Under the pieces are notes generated by a model. The model ran no database searches. It had not been told where the DNA came from and saw only the letters and a list, made by a program, of their open reading frames with translations. From contig NZ_BPQU01000011.1 in the NCBI RefSeq assembly GCF_022179445.1, positions 1 through 64,000 of the forward strand: a stretch of 64,000 bases of DNA. Direction: 5' to 3'. Source of the DNA: Methylobacterium mesophilicum. GTDB lineage: Bacteria > Pseudomonadota > Alphaproteobacteria > Rhizobiales > Beijerinckiaceae. Positions 8,696 to 18,342 of this stretch are shown here, in pieces. A program made the translations under genes and the position numbers. Every line of letters starts with the position of its first letter. Within the stretch, counting starts at the first letter, position 1.

Positions 8696-9637
8696 ATGAG
8701 CCTGCCCCCCGACACGGCGGCGCTCGCCGCCCCCGCCCTCCCCCCGAACATAGAGGTCCCGGCCGCCCTGGCGCCGGTACGCTCGCCGACCGGCATCGTG
8801 CTCCGGCGCGGCCTGCATCACGCCGGCTTCCTGATCGGGGCCGGCATCCTCGGGCTGATCGTGCTGGCCGCGCTGGCCGCCCCGCTGATCGCCCCGCACG
8901 ACCCCTATGCGCAGGACGTCTCGCGCCGCCTGATCCCGCCGATCTGGCAGGCCAAGGGCAACTGGGACCACGTGCTCGGCACCGACAAGCTCGGGCGCGA
9001 CTATCTCAGCCGCCTGCTCTACGGCGGCCAGATCTCCCTGCTGATCGGGATCTCGGCGGCGCTGATCTCCGGGCTGATCGGCACGGTGCTCGGCCTCTGC
9101 GCCGGCTATTTCGGCGGCTGGGTCGATTCGGTGGTGAGCTACATCGTGACCACCCGGCTGGCGATGCCCGTGGTGCTGGTGGCCCTGGCCATGGCGTCGC
9201 TGGTCGGCGGCTCGCTCAAGGTCGTGGTGCTGGTGCTGGGCTTCCTGCTCTGGGACCGCTTCGCCGTGGTGACCCGGGCCGCCACGCAGCAGATCCGGAA
9301 CCAGGATTTCGTCTCGGCCGCCCGCGCCTCGGGCCTCACCGACCTGCGCATCATCGGCCAAGAAATCCTGCCCAACATCCTCAACGCGCTGATCGTCGTG
9401 GCGACCCTGGAGATGGCGCACGCGATCCTGCTCGAAGCCGCCCTGTCGTTCCTGGGCCTCGGGGTGCAGCCGCCGCTGCCGTCCTGGGGCCTGATGATCG
9501 CCGAGGGCAAGCAGTACATGTTCTTCCAGCCCTGGGTGATCACCATTCCGGGTGTGGCGCTCCTCTTCCTCGTGCTGGCGATCAACCTCCTGGGCGACGG
9601 CCTGCGCGACATCACGGCCCCCGAGGGCCGGCATTGA
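8696..9637 (+). CDS. ABC transporter permease, DppC/OppC type
   Basis: A 313-residue inner-membrane permease. An extended cytosolic N terminus precedes the first helix (GFLIGAGILGLIVLAALAAP). The periplasmic block YAQDVSRRLIPPIW and LGTDKLGRDYLSRLLYGGQI are DppC-type markers, and the EAA loop is DFVSAARASGLTDLRIIGQE. It pairs with the upstream DppB-type subunit. The stop codon is at 9635-9637; a parS-like palindrome and the M20 peptidase gene follow. Confidence 0.9.
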   Translation: MSLPPDTAALAAPALPPNIEVPAALAPVRSPTGIVLRRGLHHAGFLIGAGILGLIVLAALAAPLIAPHDPYAQDVSRRLIPPIWQAKGNWDHVLGTDKLGRDYLSRLLYGGQISLLIGISAALISGLIGTVLGLCAGYFGGWVDSVVSYIVTTRLAMPVVLVALAMASLVGGSLKVVVLVLGFLLWDRFAVVTRAATQQIRNQDFVSAARASGLTDLRIIGQEILPNILNALIVVATLEMAHAILLEAALSFLGLGVQPPLPSWGLMIAEGKQYMFFQPWVITIPGVALLFLVLAINLLGDGLRDITAPEGRH

Positions 9638-9712
9638 TCAGACGTCCGGGGGCGCCCCGGACCGGCCGACCAGCCCCGGCGGCGCGGGATCCGTTCCGAA
9701 GCCGAACCGCAA

Positions 9713-9728
9713 TGTTTCACGGGAAACA
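9713..9728. other. parS: parS-like centromere site 1
   Basis: The 16-mer TGTTTCACGGGAAACA differs from the near-universal chromosomal parS palindrome TGTTTCACGTGAAACA only at position 10. ParB binds parS and spreads to organise the origin region for segregation. An identical 16-mer is at 17241-17256. Both are intergenic and lie within about 53 kb of the putative origin. The site sits between the permease gene and the preferred start of the M20 peptidase gene. Confidence 0.8.
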
Positions 9729-9732
9729 CACC

Positions 9733-11154
9733 ATGACGCGAGACGCCGCCATCGGGCGCGCAACCGACACCTTCGACGCCGGCGCGTTCCTCGCGCTCAT
9801 GCGGGAGGCGGTCGCCTACCCGACCGAGAGCCAGGCGCCCGGCCAGGAGGCGGCCCTGCACGCCTATCTCGACACCTTCATCACCCCTCTCGTCACCCGC
9901 CTCGGCTTCGAGACACCCAAAAAACACGACAATCCGGACGGGGTGCACGGCCCGTTCCTGATCGCCGAGCGGCACGAGGGACCGGACCTCCCCACCGTGC
10001 TGATCTATGGCCACGGCGACACGGTGCGGGGCTATCCGGAGCAATGGCGCGCGGGGCTGGCCCCCTGGGAGATCGTGGTCGAGGGCGACCGCTGGTACGG
10101 GCGCGGCACCGCCGACAACAAGGGCCAGCACATCATCAACCTCGCGGCCTTGGAGCAGGTGATCGCGGCGCGCGACGGCCGCCTCGGCTTCAACGTGAAG
10201 CTGCTGATCGAGATGGGCGAGGAATCCGGCTCACCGGGCCTGCGCCCGTTCTGCCGTGCGCAAGCGGAGGCCCTGCGCGCCGACGTGCTGATCGCCTCGG
10301 ACGGGCCGCGGCTCAGCGCCGAGCGCCCGACGCTCTTCCTGGGCTCCCGCGGCGCGTACAATTTCGAGCTGAGCCTGAACCTGCGCGAGGGCCCGCACCA
10401 TTCCGGCAATTGGGGCGGCCTGCTGCGCAACCCCGGTACGGTTCTGGCCTCGGCGATCGCCTCGATGGTCGATGCCCGCGGCAGCATCCTGGTCGCGGCC
10501 CTGCGGCCGCCGCCCATCCCCGAGGGCGTGCGCGCGGCGCTCCGCGACATCCGGGTCGGCGAGGATCCGACCGCCCCGACGATCGATTCCGATTGGGGCG
10601 AGCCCGGGCTCTCCCCGGCCGAGCGGGTCTTCGCCTGGAACACCCTGGAAGTCCTGGCCTTCAAGACCGGCGATCCGGACGGGCCGCTCAACGCGGTGCC
10701 GCCCCACGCCAAGGCGACCCTGCAGCTGCGCTTCGTGGTCGGCACCGACTGGCAGAACCTGATCCAGAACGTGCGCGCCCATCTCGACGCCAACGGTTTC
10801 CCCATGATCGAGGTCCGGCCGGCCCGGGCTTCGGAGGTTTTCCAAGCGACGCGGCTGCCGGTGGAAGACCCTTGGGTGGACTGGGCGCTTCTCTCGATCG
10901 AGGCGAGCGCCGGAAAAAAACCGGCCCTGCTGCCCAATCTCGGCGGTTCGCTGCCGAACGACGCCTTCTCGGAGATCCTCGGCCTGCCGACCCTCTGGGT
11001 GCCGCATTCCTACCCGGCCTGCCGCCAGCACGGGCCGGACGAGCACATGCTCGCCTCCAGCACCCGCGAGGGCCTGGCGATCATGGCCGGGCTGTTCTGG
11101 GATCTCGGCGAGGCCGGGCCGGACATCCTGCGCCGCCGCGCCGCGAGGAGCTGA
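9733..11154 (+). CDS. M20-family metallopeptidase
   Basis: A 473-residue zinc-dependent amidohydrolase or peptidase of the ArgE/DapE/CPG2 clan. Metal and catalytic residues are visible: His94 and Asp96 in YGHGDTVRG, the bridging Asp in RGTADNKGQ, the catalytic Glu-Glu pair in EMGEESGSPGLR and a late His in HSYPACRQHGPDEHM. The dimerisation domain lies between. ATG 9733 is preferred because it has a GGGAA upstream and leaves the parS-like site outside the gene; ATG 9712 and TTG 9634 are in-frame alternatives. There is no signal peptide, so it acts in the cytosol, probably hydrolysing the imported peptide or N-acyl compound. It is four bases from the ATPase gene. Confidence 0.85.
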   Translation: MTRDAAIGRATDTFDAGAFLALMREAVAYPTESQAPGQEAALHAYLDTFITPLVTRLGFETPKKHDNPDGVHGPFLIAERHEGPDLPTVLIYGHGDTVRGYPEQWRAGLAPWEIVVEGDRWYGRGTADNKGQHIINLAALEQVIAARDGRLGFNVKLLIEMGEESGSPGLRPFCRAQAEALRADVLIASDGPRLSAERPTLFLGSRGAYNFELSLNLREGPHHSGNWGGLLRNPGTVLASAIASMVDARGSILVAALRPPPIPEGVRAALRDIRVGEDPTAPTIDSDWGEPGLSPAERVFAWNTLEVLAFKTGDPDGPLNAVPPHAKATLQLRFVVGTDWQNLIQNVRAHLDANGFPMIEVRPARASEVFQATRLPVEDPWVDWALLSIEASAGKKPALLPNLGGSLPNDAFSEILGLPTLWVPHSYPACRQHGPDEHMLASSTREGLAIMAGLFWDLGEAGPDILRRRAARS

Positions 11155-11157
11155 ACC

Positions 11158-12762
<1,605 letters not shown>

Positions 12763-13068
12763 GGGCCGCCGCGCGGCTGGAAGGATGCGGGTCGCCCACG
12801 GCGCTCCAACTGTGCGCGACCCATCGCGTCGCCGCGTCGGGCCCGCATCGCGCGGCGGCGCCCGAGGCCTGTCCCGTCGCCTCCCGACGGATGCCACGGG
12901 ATGCCGTGGGACACAGAGACAAGTTTTTTGGACGAAGTCGGTCTGTCGTGCTTCGGGCCATCCGGTAGAATGGCCACGTTGTCGAGGGTCGAGCGCCCCG
13001 GCGGACCTACGGCCGACCGAACCGTCCGTCTCCGCTCGCGCCTCGAACGCGGACGGGGACTATTTGAC
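12763..13068. other. intergenic region without recognised feature
   Basis: About 300 bases between the ATPase stop codon and a small uncertain gene. A frame on the plus strand is open through part of it (from ATG 12901) but its translation has no recognisable feature. I see no repeat, promoter consensus or RNA. Confidence 0.35.
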
Positions 13069-13338
13069 GTGTCGTTCTCAGCCAAGCCCGATAAGCCTCA
13101 GTCCCCGCGCAGGCGGTCCCTGCCGGACGGGCAACCGTCCCGGCGCCAGGGATCGGCGCAACGGGCCGCGCGCGGGCCGGGAACCGGCGAACACCGCGTC
13201 GTCCCCACGCCGGAGGCGGCCGCAGTGGCCGTCGGCGCCCGCATCATCTACCTGAGCTGGGCCCAGACCTTCGGCCGCCCGCCCAGCGCCCGTCTGCCCG
13301 GAATGACCGCACGCGTGCTGCCGTTCCGCAGGCGCTGA
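13069..13338 (+). CDS. small hypothetical protein, Arg/Pro-rich
   Basis: A possible 89-residue protein from GTG 13069, with GGGGA nine bases upstream; an in-frame ATG at 12901 would give 145 residues. The last 45 residues (VGARIIYLSWAQTFGRPPSA and then LPGMTARVLPFRRR) look protein-like, while the N-terminal part is low-complexity Arg/Pro/Ser. No family is recognised. It converges on the mucR gene. The coding call is tentative. Confidence 0.4.
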   Translation: MSFSAKPDKPQSPRRRSLPDGQPSRRQGSAQRAARGPGTGEHRVVPTPEAAAVAVGARIIYLSWAQTFGRPPSARLPGMTARVLPFRRR

Positions 13339-13363
13339 CGCGCACCCTGGACAACGCCGGCGA

Positions 13364-13813
13364 TCAGCCGTTCGTGCCGGTCCGGCGCTGCTCGGCGCGG
13401 GCGCCCGGAACACCGAGGCCGATCGCCTTGGCGAGGGCGGAGCGCTGCGCGGCGTAGCCCGGCGCCGTCATGGGGTAATCCGTCGGCAGGCCATAGCGCT
13501 CGCGGTACCGCTCCGGCGTCAGGCCGTGGGCGGTGAGATGCCGCTTGCGCGTCTTGTACGACCGCCCGTCGATGAAGCTGACGATGCCGTCCTGCTGGAC
13601 CGACTTGCGGATCTGCGCCGCGGTCGGCGGCTCGATCACGGGTGCGACCTCGACGGGAACCTTGCGGTCGAGGTTGATCAGCGCGCCGTGCACGCTGGCG
13701 ATCAACGCCGGCAGGGACGTGGGTGGGACGGGGTTGTTCGAGACGTAAGCCGCGACGACGTCGCCGACCAGCACGGCGAGTTCGGTGCTGCTCTCAGGAT
13801 GCGTTTCGGGCAC
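13364..13813 (-). CDS. mucR: MucR/Ros-family transcriptional regulator
   Basis: A 149-residue DNA-binding protein. The C-terminal half carries the Ros/MucR block: SFIDGRSYKTRKRHLTAHGL, then TPERYRERYGLPTDYPMTAP and YAAQRSALAKAIGLG. MucR proteins repress exopolysaccharide, motility and cell-cycle genes in alphaproteobacteria, usually as H-NS-like oligomers binding AT-rich DNA. In typical Ros the finger starts with Cys (VCLEDG-like); here the position is Ser, so the zinc-coordinating Cys is missing, as in the zinc-free Mesorhizobium paralogues. The N-terminal half (to about residue 60) should be the oligomerisation region. The AT-richer 250 bases upstream probably hold its autoregulated promoter. 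Confidence 0.85.
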   Translation of the reverse strand: MPETHPESSTELAVLVGDVVAAYVSNNPVPPTSLPALIASVHGALINLDRKVPVEVAPVIEPPTAAQIRKSVQQDGIVSFIDGRSYKTRKRHLTAHGLTPERYRERYGLPTDYPMTAPGYAAQRSALAKAIGLGVPGARAEQRRTGTNG

Positions 13814-14065
13814 GGCGCAAGTTCCGATCTAAGCTTTCGTTGATGACCCAATGGTTCCAAAGCAAAAACCGTCGCAGTGTCAAGATGGTCTGTTCAGCCG
13901 ATCGCCCGAAACGGCAGCATTTTAATGCCGACACTCTAGAAACCGCTGCTCGGACAGAGTGTTTCCACTCATCCGCTCGGCGGCTTTGTTGAGGGACCCA
14001 AGCTTAGATCTGGCAAGAATTCGAAATACAAGACTCAGAACACAATTTTAAGCCTGTCCACGCCC

Positions 14066-15160
14066 TCAACCGATCCCCAGGCCGCGGATCAGGGCGAGGC
14101 TGACCGCCACGAGGACGGCCAGCGACGCGGTCACCGCCAGGGTGACCCGGCCGCCGACCCGGGCGAGCACCCGCACGTCGACGCCGAGGCCGAGGGCCGC
14201 CATGGACAGCACCGTGAGCACGCCCGCGAGCTGCGTCAGCGGCTTGACCGCCGCATCCGGGATCAGCCCGAGGGAGCGGGACGTGGCCAGGACCAGGAAG
14301 CCGAGGATGAACCACGGCACCAGCTTGGTCAGGCCGGGCCGGCCCTTCGCGCCGGTCGCCTCCGCCTCGGCGCCCTCCCCGGCCTCCCGCGGCAGGCGCG
14401 GGGCGATCAGCGAGAACGCCACCACCACCGGCCCGAGCATCAGCACGCGCACGAGCTTGACCAGGGTGCCGACCTGGGTGGAGAGCAGGCTCACCGGTAC
14501 GGTCGCGGCCAGCACCTGCGGGACCGCGTAGACGGTGAGCCCGGCCAGCACGCCGTACTGGTTGTCGCTCAGGCCCGCGAGCGGCACGAACAGCGGCAAC
14601 CCGAGCACCATCAGCACGCCGAGCACCGCGGTGAACGCGATGGCGGCCGCGATGTCCTTGGGCTGCGCCCCGATCACCGGCGCCACCGCGGCGATGGCCG
14701 AGTTGCCGCAGATCGCGTTGCCGCACGCGACCAAGATCGCCATCCGGGGCGGCAGGCCGAGCGCCCGGCAGATCCCCACGCTGGCGCCGATCCCGATCAC
14801 CACGGTGCCGACGATGCCGGCCAGCAGCGCCGGACCGGAGGCCAGGATCGCCCCGAGGCTGAGCGAGGCGCCGAGCAGCACGACGGCGACCTCCAGGAGT
14901 TGCTTCGCCGAGAACGCGATGCCGGTTCGGAACCGGGCATCCGGCGTCCAGGCGGTGCGGATCGCGATCCCGATCAGGATCGCCAGCACCAGGGCCTCGA
15001 CATAGGGATGGCCGGCGACCCGCTCCTCGAGCGCCTGCGCGGCCATGGCCAGGGCGGTGATCGCCGCGCACAGGCCGATGCCCGGCAGCACGGAGGTGGC
15101 CGCCCCGTCCCGCGCGGTGGTCCCGGTTTCACCCGTCCGGGCCGATGATCTGGGGCTCAC
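14066..15160 (-). CDS. YeiH-family putative sulfate/sulfite exporter (UPF0324)
   Basis: A 364-residue membrane protein with about ten predicted helices. Conserved YeiH blocks are visible: EALVLAILIGIAIRT, AFSAKQLLEVAVVLLGASLS, ACGNAICGNSAIAAVAPVIG and YAVPQVLAATVPVS. GTG 15160 is preferred as start because GGAG lies eight bases upstream; the frame is open back to 15298, but that part is Ser/Arg-rich and lacks membrane character. Members occur next to sulfoacetaldehyde or taurine degradation and sulfite genes and are proposed to export sulfate or sulfite. The sulfite dehydrogenase genes just beyond support a role in sulfite or sulfate efflux here, by context. Confidence 0.82.
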   Translation of the reverse strand: MSPRSSARTGETGTTARDGAATSVLPGIGLCAAITALAMAAQALEERVAGHPYVEALVLAILIGIAIRTAWTPDARFRTGIAFSAKQLLEVAVVLLGASLSLGAILASGPALLAGIVGTVVIGIGASVGICRALGLPPRMAILVACGNAICGNSAIAAVAPVIGAQPKDIAAAIAFTAVLGVLMVLGLPLFVPLAGLSDNQYGVLAGLTVYAVPQVLAATVPVSLLSTQVGTLVKLVRVLMLGPVVVAFSLIAPRLPREAGEGAEAEATGAKGRPGLTKLVPWFILGFLVLATSRSLGLIPDAAVKPLTQLAGVLTVLSMAALGLGVDVRVLARVGGRVTLAVTASLAVLVAVSLALIRGLGIG

Positions 15161-15306
15161 GCCGGTCGCTCCACGGTCGACATCCGAGCAAAGGGAAGAA
15201 AGCGTTTGTCGCGAGCGCGCAAGAGAGAAGGACACTCTACAGCGCGAGAAAACTTCGGAAGTCCCGTCCATTGCGGCGCGGGGTTCCGAGCGCGACATTC
15301 ACCGTC

Positions 15307-15549
15307 ATGCGCACCACCCCGGATACTCGGTCGACGACGATGGCGTTCGACCCCTTTGGCGAGCCCGTCGCCGCCGGCGTAGCCGAGGCTTGCCCGACCG
15401 CTTCGGGCGACCGGACCGCGCGCCGGGTCGGTGGCGCCGTGTTCTGGGCCCTCGCCCTGACGATCCTGGCCGGCCGCATCTACGCCTACGACATGCCGGC
15501 GGTGCAGAGCGTCGCGTCCTACGCCGCGCAGGCCGTGGCGCTGCGCTGA
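15307..15549 (+). CDS. small single-pass membrane protein, hypothetical
   Basis: An 80-residue protein (69 if ATG 15340 is used). It has a hydrophilic N-terminal half and one hydrophobic segment, VFWALALTILAGRIYAYDMP, near residues 45-65. It lies between the divergent YeiH-like gene and the sulfite dehydrogenase genes and converges on sorB with 14 bases between stop codons. No family is recognised. It could be a membrane partner of the sulfite system, but only position suggests that. Confidence 0.5.
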   Translation: MRTTPDTRSTTMAFDPFGEPVAAGVAEACPTASGDRTARRVGGAVFWALALTILAGRIYAYDMPAVQSVASYAAQAVALR

Positions 15550-15563
15550 GGCGTGGCCACCGC

Positions 15564-15887
15564 TCAATACGTGTCCGCCAGGTAGGCCGCGATCGCGCGG
15601 CCGTCCGCCTCGTCGATCGGGGCGTGGTAGACCTTGATCATCTTGGTCACCTCCGACTCCCAGAACGCCTTGCCCCGGCCCGGCGGCTGGGTGGCGATGT
15701 AGTCGACGGAGTGGCAGGTCTGGCAATTGGCCTGCGCCGCGGCGAAGCCCTGCGCTTGGCCACCCGACTCATCCCTGGGGGCCTGCAACTCGGCCGTGGG
15801 ATCCGGCACCGCGTAGCTGCGCGGGGCCGCGAGGGCGGTGCCGGCGACCAGGCCGGCGATCGTCGATCCGAGAAGAAGCGCGCGCAT
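15564..15887 (-). CDS. sorB: sulfite dehydrogenase cytochrome c subunit (SorB-like)
   Basis: A 107-residue exported monohaem c-type cytochrome. ATG 15887 begins a signal peptide (MRALLLGSTIAGLVAGTALA). The haem-binding CxxCH is Cys55-Gln-Thr-Cys58-His59 (NCQTCHSVDYI). The region after it, with a Met as candidate axial ligand in TKMIKVYH, fits the small SorB cytochromes that accept electrons from the molybdenum subunit SorA. It starts 11 bases after sorA ends, so the two are co-transcribed as sorAB. The family assignment rests mainly on linkage to sorA plus size and haem motif. Confidence 0.85.
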   Translation of the reverse strand: MRALLLGSTIAGLVAGTALAAPRSYAVPDPTAELQAPRDESGGQAQGFAAAQANCQTCHSVDYIATQPPGRGKAFWESEVTKMIKVYHAPIDEADGRAIAAYLADTY

Positions 15888-15898
15888 CCCGTTCTCCC

Positions 15899-17101
15899 TC
15901 ACGCCGCCCGGACCCGGGTGGTCTCGACCCCGTTGCGCATGTACCCGGACGGGTTCCAGCGCGAGTCCATCGGCTGCGTGCTGCCGTCGTTGGCGGTGGC
16001 CCGGACCCGGATGCTGTGCGCACCCGCGGCCAGGTCGAGGGTGAGCGACCAGGGCCGGAACGCGTAGGGGCCGAGATCCTGGCCCAGGGCGGCCTGCGTC
16101 CAGGTCCGGCCGTCGTCGGTGGACACCGCGACCGTCCGGATCCCGGATCCGCCGTCGAACGCGATACCGCGCAGGCGCACCGGACCGGCCTTGATGTCCG
16201 CCCCGTCGGCGAGATTGGTCAGGAACGACCGCACGTTGAGCCGGCCGATCGGTACCGTGGCTGTGGCGGCCTGGCCCGGCTCCGTGCAGGCGCAAGGATT
16301 GTCCGGGATGCGGTAGGCGCTCTTCATGAAGAAGCCGTCGAACGGCGTGTCGCGCACCGTGATCGCGTTCAGGTGCTTGACCCAGTAGGTGCCGTAGAAG
16401 CCCGGCACCACGAGGCGCAGCGGAAACCCGTTGAGCCAGGGTAGGTCCTCGCCGTTCATATCCCAGGCCAGCATCACCTCGCCGTCACGGGCATGGTCGA
16501 TGCCGAGCGCCTTCACGAAATCCGGGGTCTCGGGCAGGACCGGCCCGTCCATCCCGTCGAACGTGACCTGCACGGCCCCCGGCTTCACCCCGGCCCGGTC
16601 GAGCACGCTCTTCAGCGGCACGCCGGTCCAGCGCGCGCAGCCCATGGCGCCGTTGGCGAGCTGACCGCCGGCCATGCGCGGCTCGAAGAAGCCGCGCGAG
16701 TTCCCCGAGCATTGGTTGACCGCCACGATCTCGGTCCGCCCCGGCAGCGCCTTGATCTCCGCGAGCGACAGCGAGACCGGGCGCTCGACATGGCCGGCGA
16801 TGCCGAGCCGGAACGTGTCCGGGTCGATCTCCAGGGGGATGTCGGCCAGGTGATAGCGGACGAAGAAGGCGTCGTTGGGGGTGATCGCGCCCTCGTCGAA
16901 CACCGAGAACGGCGTCTCCAGCTGGGGCGGCCGGGCCGTGGTCTGCAGGAGCGGACGCTTGCCCGGATAGGCGACCAGCGGGCGCGTGCCGTTGCCGAAG
17001 GGAAGTGCAACCGCCTCGGCCCGGGCGCGCAAGGGCGTCGCCGCAACGGCCAGCGCGCCGAGGCCGCCCTGGAGAACGCGGCGCCTGTCGAGATGAGCCA
17101 T
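15899..17101 (-). CDS. sorA: sulfite dehydrogenase molybdenum subunit (SorA-like, sulfite oxidase family)
   Basis: A 400-residue periplasmic molybdoenzyme. ATG 17101 has AAGGA seven bases upstream and gives a Tat signal (LDRRRVLQGGLGALAVAA). The molybdopterin domain holds the Mo-ligand Cys131 in AVNQCSGNSRGFFEPRMAGG, then WTGVPLKSVLDRAG and GFYGTYWVKHLNAI, all sulfite oxidase blocks; the C-terminal Mo-co dimerisation domain (about 290-395) includes GIAFDGGSGIRTVAVSTDDG. SorA oxidises sulfite to sulfate and reduces the SorB cytochrome. With the YeiH-like exporter nearby it forms a sulfite detoxification or organosulfur-degradation module. An in-frame ATG at 17131 adds ten residues without a better ribosome site. 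Confidence 0.9.
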   Translation of the reverse strand: MAHLDRRRVLQGGLGALAVAATPLRARAEAVALPFGNGTRPLVAYPGKRPLLQTTARPPQLETPFSVFDEGAITPNDAFFVRYHLADIPLEIDPDTFRLGIAGHVERPVSLSLAEIKALPGRTEIVAVNQCSGNSRGFFEPRMAGGQLANGAMGCARWTGVPLKSVLDRAGVKPGAVQVTFDGMDGPVLPETPDFVKALGIDHARDGEVMLAWDMNGEDLPWLNGFPLRLVVPGFYGTYWVKHLNAITVRDTPFDGFFMKSAYRIPDNPCACTEPGQAATATVPIGRLNVRSFLTNLADGADIKAGPVRLRGIAFDGGSGIRTVAVSTDDGRTWTQAALGQDLGPYAFRPWSLTLDLAAGAHSIRVRATANDGSTQPMDSRWNPSGYMRNGVETTRVRAA

Positions 17102-17240
17102 CGTCGCGTCCTTCATCCGCCGTCCCGGCATACCGAGCGTTCCTGCACGGACGCCCCTCGCTCCGGCTGTCTCGGGCGCCTCTACCCTGGCGGTGTATCA
17201 GACTTTCCCTTGCCCGAACCGCTTCGCGCCGCAGCGTGCG

Positions 17241-17256
17241 TGTTTCACGGGAAACA
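17241..17256. other. parS: parS-like centromere site 2
   Basis: TGTTTCACGGGAAACA, identical to the 16-mer at 9713-9728 and one base from the canonical parS palindrome. It lies in the gap between the sulfite dehydrogenase gene and the Ldh-family gene, about 45 kb from the putative origin. A repeat of the same 16-base variant makes chance very unlikely. Confidence 0.82.
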
Positions 17257-17267
17257 TGGCGCGGCCG

Positions 17268-18260
17268 TCATCCCAGCGCGGCGATCTCGGCCACGAGGGT
17301 GTCCGGAACCGTCAGCCCGTCCCGCGCGGCGCGGGCCCGCAGGTCGAGGCGCCGGCTTCCCGGCAGGCGGGCGCCGTCCTGCGCCTCGATCGAAGCCGCC
17401 AGGACGGCGAAGCGCTCCGGGGCGTCGGGGCCGAGGGCCGTGGCGTCGATCGCCAGGATCAGCTGTCCGGTGCCGGGCGGGTCCCCCGCGGCGTCGAGGA
17501 ACGAGCTGGCCTCGGCGGCGAAGCGGGCACCGGTGAGCCCGGCCGCCAGGAGTTCCACCATCAAGGCGAGCGCCGTGCCCTTGGCGTCGCCGAGCGGCGC
17601 CATCGTGCCGTCGAGGGCCGCGGCGGGATCGGTGGTCGGGCGTCCCGCGGCATCGAGCGCCCAGCCCTCCGGGATCGCTTCGCCGCGCTGCTTCGCGCCG
17701 ACGATGCTGGCCCGGGCGACCTTCGACAGGGCGAGGTCGATCACGATGGGCGCCCGACCGGGTAGCGGGCAGCCGAAGGCCAGCGGGTTGGTGCCGAACA
17801 CTGCCCGGCTGCCACCCCAGGGCGCCATGGCGGCGGGGGTGTTGGCGAACAGGATCGCGACGCATCCGGCCTCGGCCAGCGCCTCGACGGGCAGGCCGGC
17901 CGCCCCGCAATGATGCGAGCGGCGGATCCCGGCCGCCGCGATCCCCTGTCGGCGCGCCAGATCCGGCAGTTCCGCCAGGGCCGCGTCGAGGGCCGGGTAG
18001 GCGAAGCCGTTGCCGGCATCGACCGCCAGGAGTCCCGGCCGGGGCCGGCTCACCACCACGCGGGCATCGCCCACGACCTTGCCGGTGCGCAGTTGCGCGG
18101 CGTAGCCCGGCACCCGCGACAGGCCATGGCCCTTCAGGCCGTCCGCCTCGGCGGCGACCAGCGCGCGGGCGGTGCTGTCGGCGGCGGCAGGGGCGGCGCC
18201 ACAGCGGCGGAACGCGCCGGCCGCGAGCGCGTGGGCCTCCGCGAGGGACAGGGTCGGCAT
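17268..18260 (-). CDS. Ldh-family (malate/L-lactate dehydrogenase type 2) NAD(P)-dependent oxidoreductase
   Basis: A 330-residue cytosolic protein of the LDH2/MDH2 fold, unrelated to Rossmann-type lactate dehydrogenases. Hallmarks are the N-terminal helix EAHALAAGAFRRCGAAPAAA, the catalytic segment RRSHHCGAAGLPVEAL and the block 'FGTNPLAFGCPLPG', then LGDAKGTALALMVELLAAGL. Family members reduce keto or imino acids, for example piperideine-2-carboxylate (DpkA), ureidoglycolate, malate or sulfolactate. It follows the ABC permease at 18343 in the same direction, so the substrate may arrive through that transporter; sulfolactate would fit the sulfur context but is only a guess. Confidence 0.85.
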   Translation of the reverse strand: MPTLSLAEAHALAAGAFRRCGAAPAAADSTARALVAAEADGLKGHGLSRVPGYAAQLRTGKVVGDARVVVSRPRPGLLAVDAGNGFAYPALDAALAELPDLARRQGIAAAGIRRSHHCGAAGLPVEALAEAGCVAILFANTPAAMAPWGGSRAVFGTNPLAFGCPLPGRAPIVIDLALSKVARASIVGAKQRGEAIPEGWALDAAGRPTTDPAAALDGTMAPLGDAKGTALALMVELLAAGLTGARFAAEASSFLDAAGDPPGTGQLILAIDATALGPDAPERFAVLAASIEAQDGARLPGSRRLDLRARAARDGLTVPDTLVAEIAALG

Positions 18261-18342
18261 GGTGGTCGAGGCTCCGGGTCACCGCGAAGGATCCGCGGGG
18301 CATACCCGAAGCCGCGCCGCTTGAGGATCGGGCCTGAGAGGA

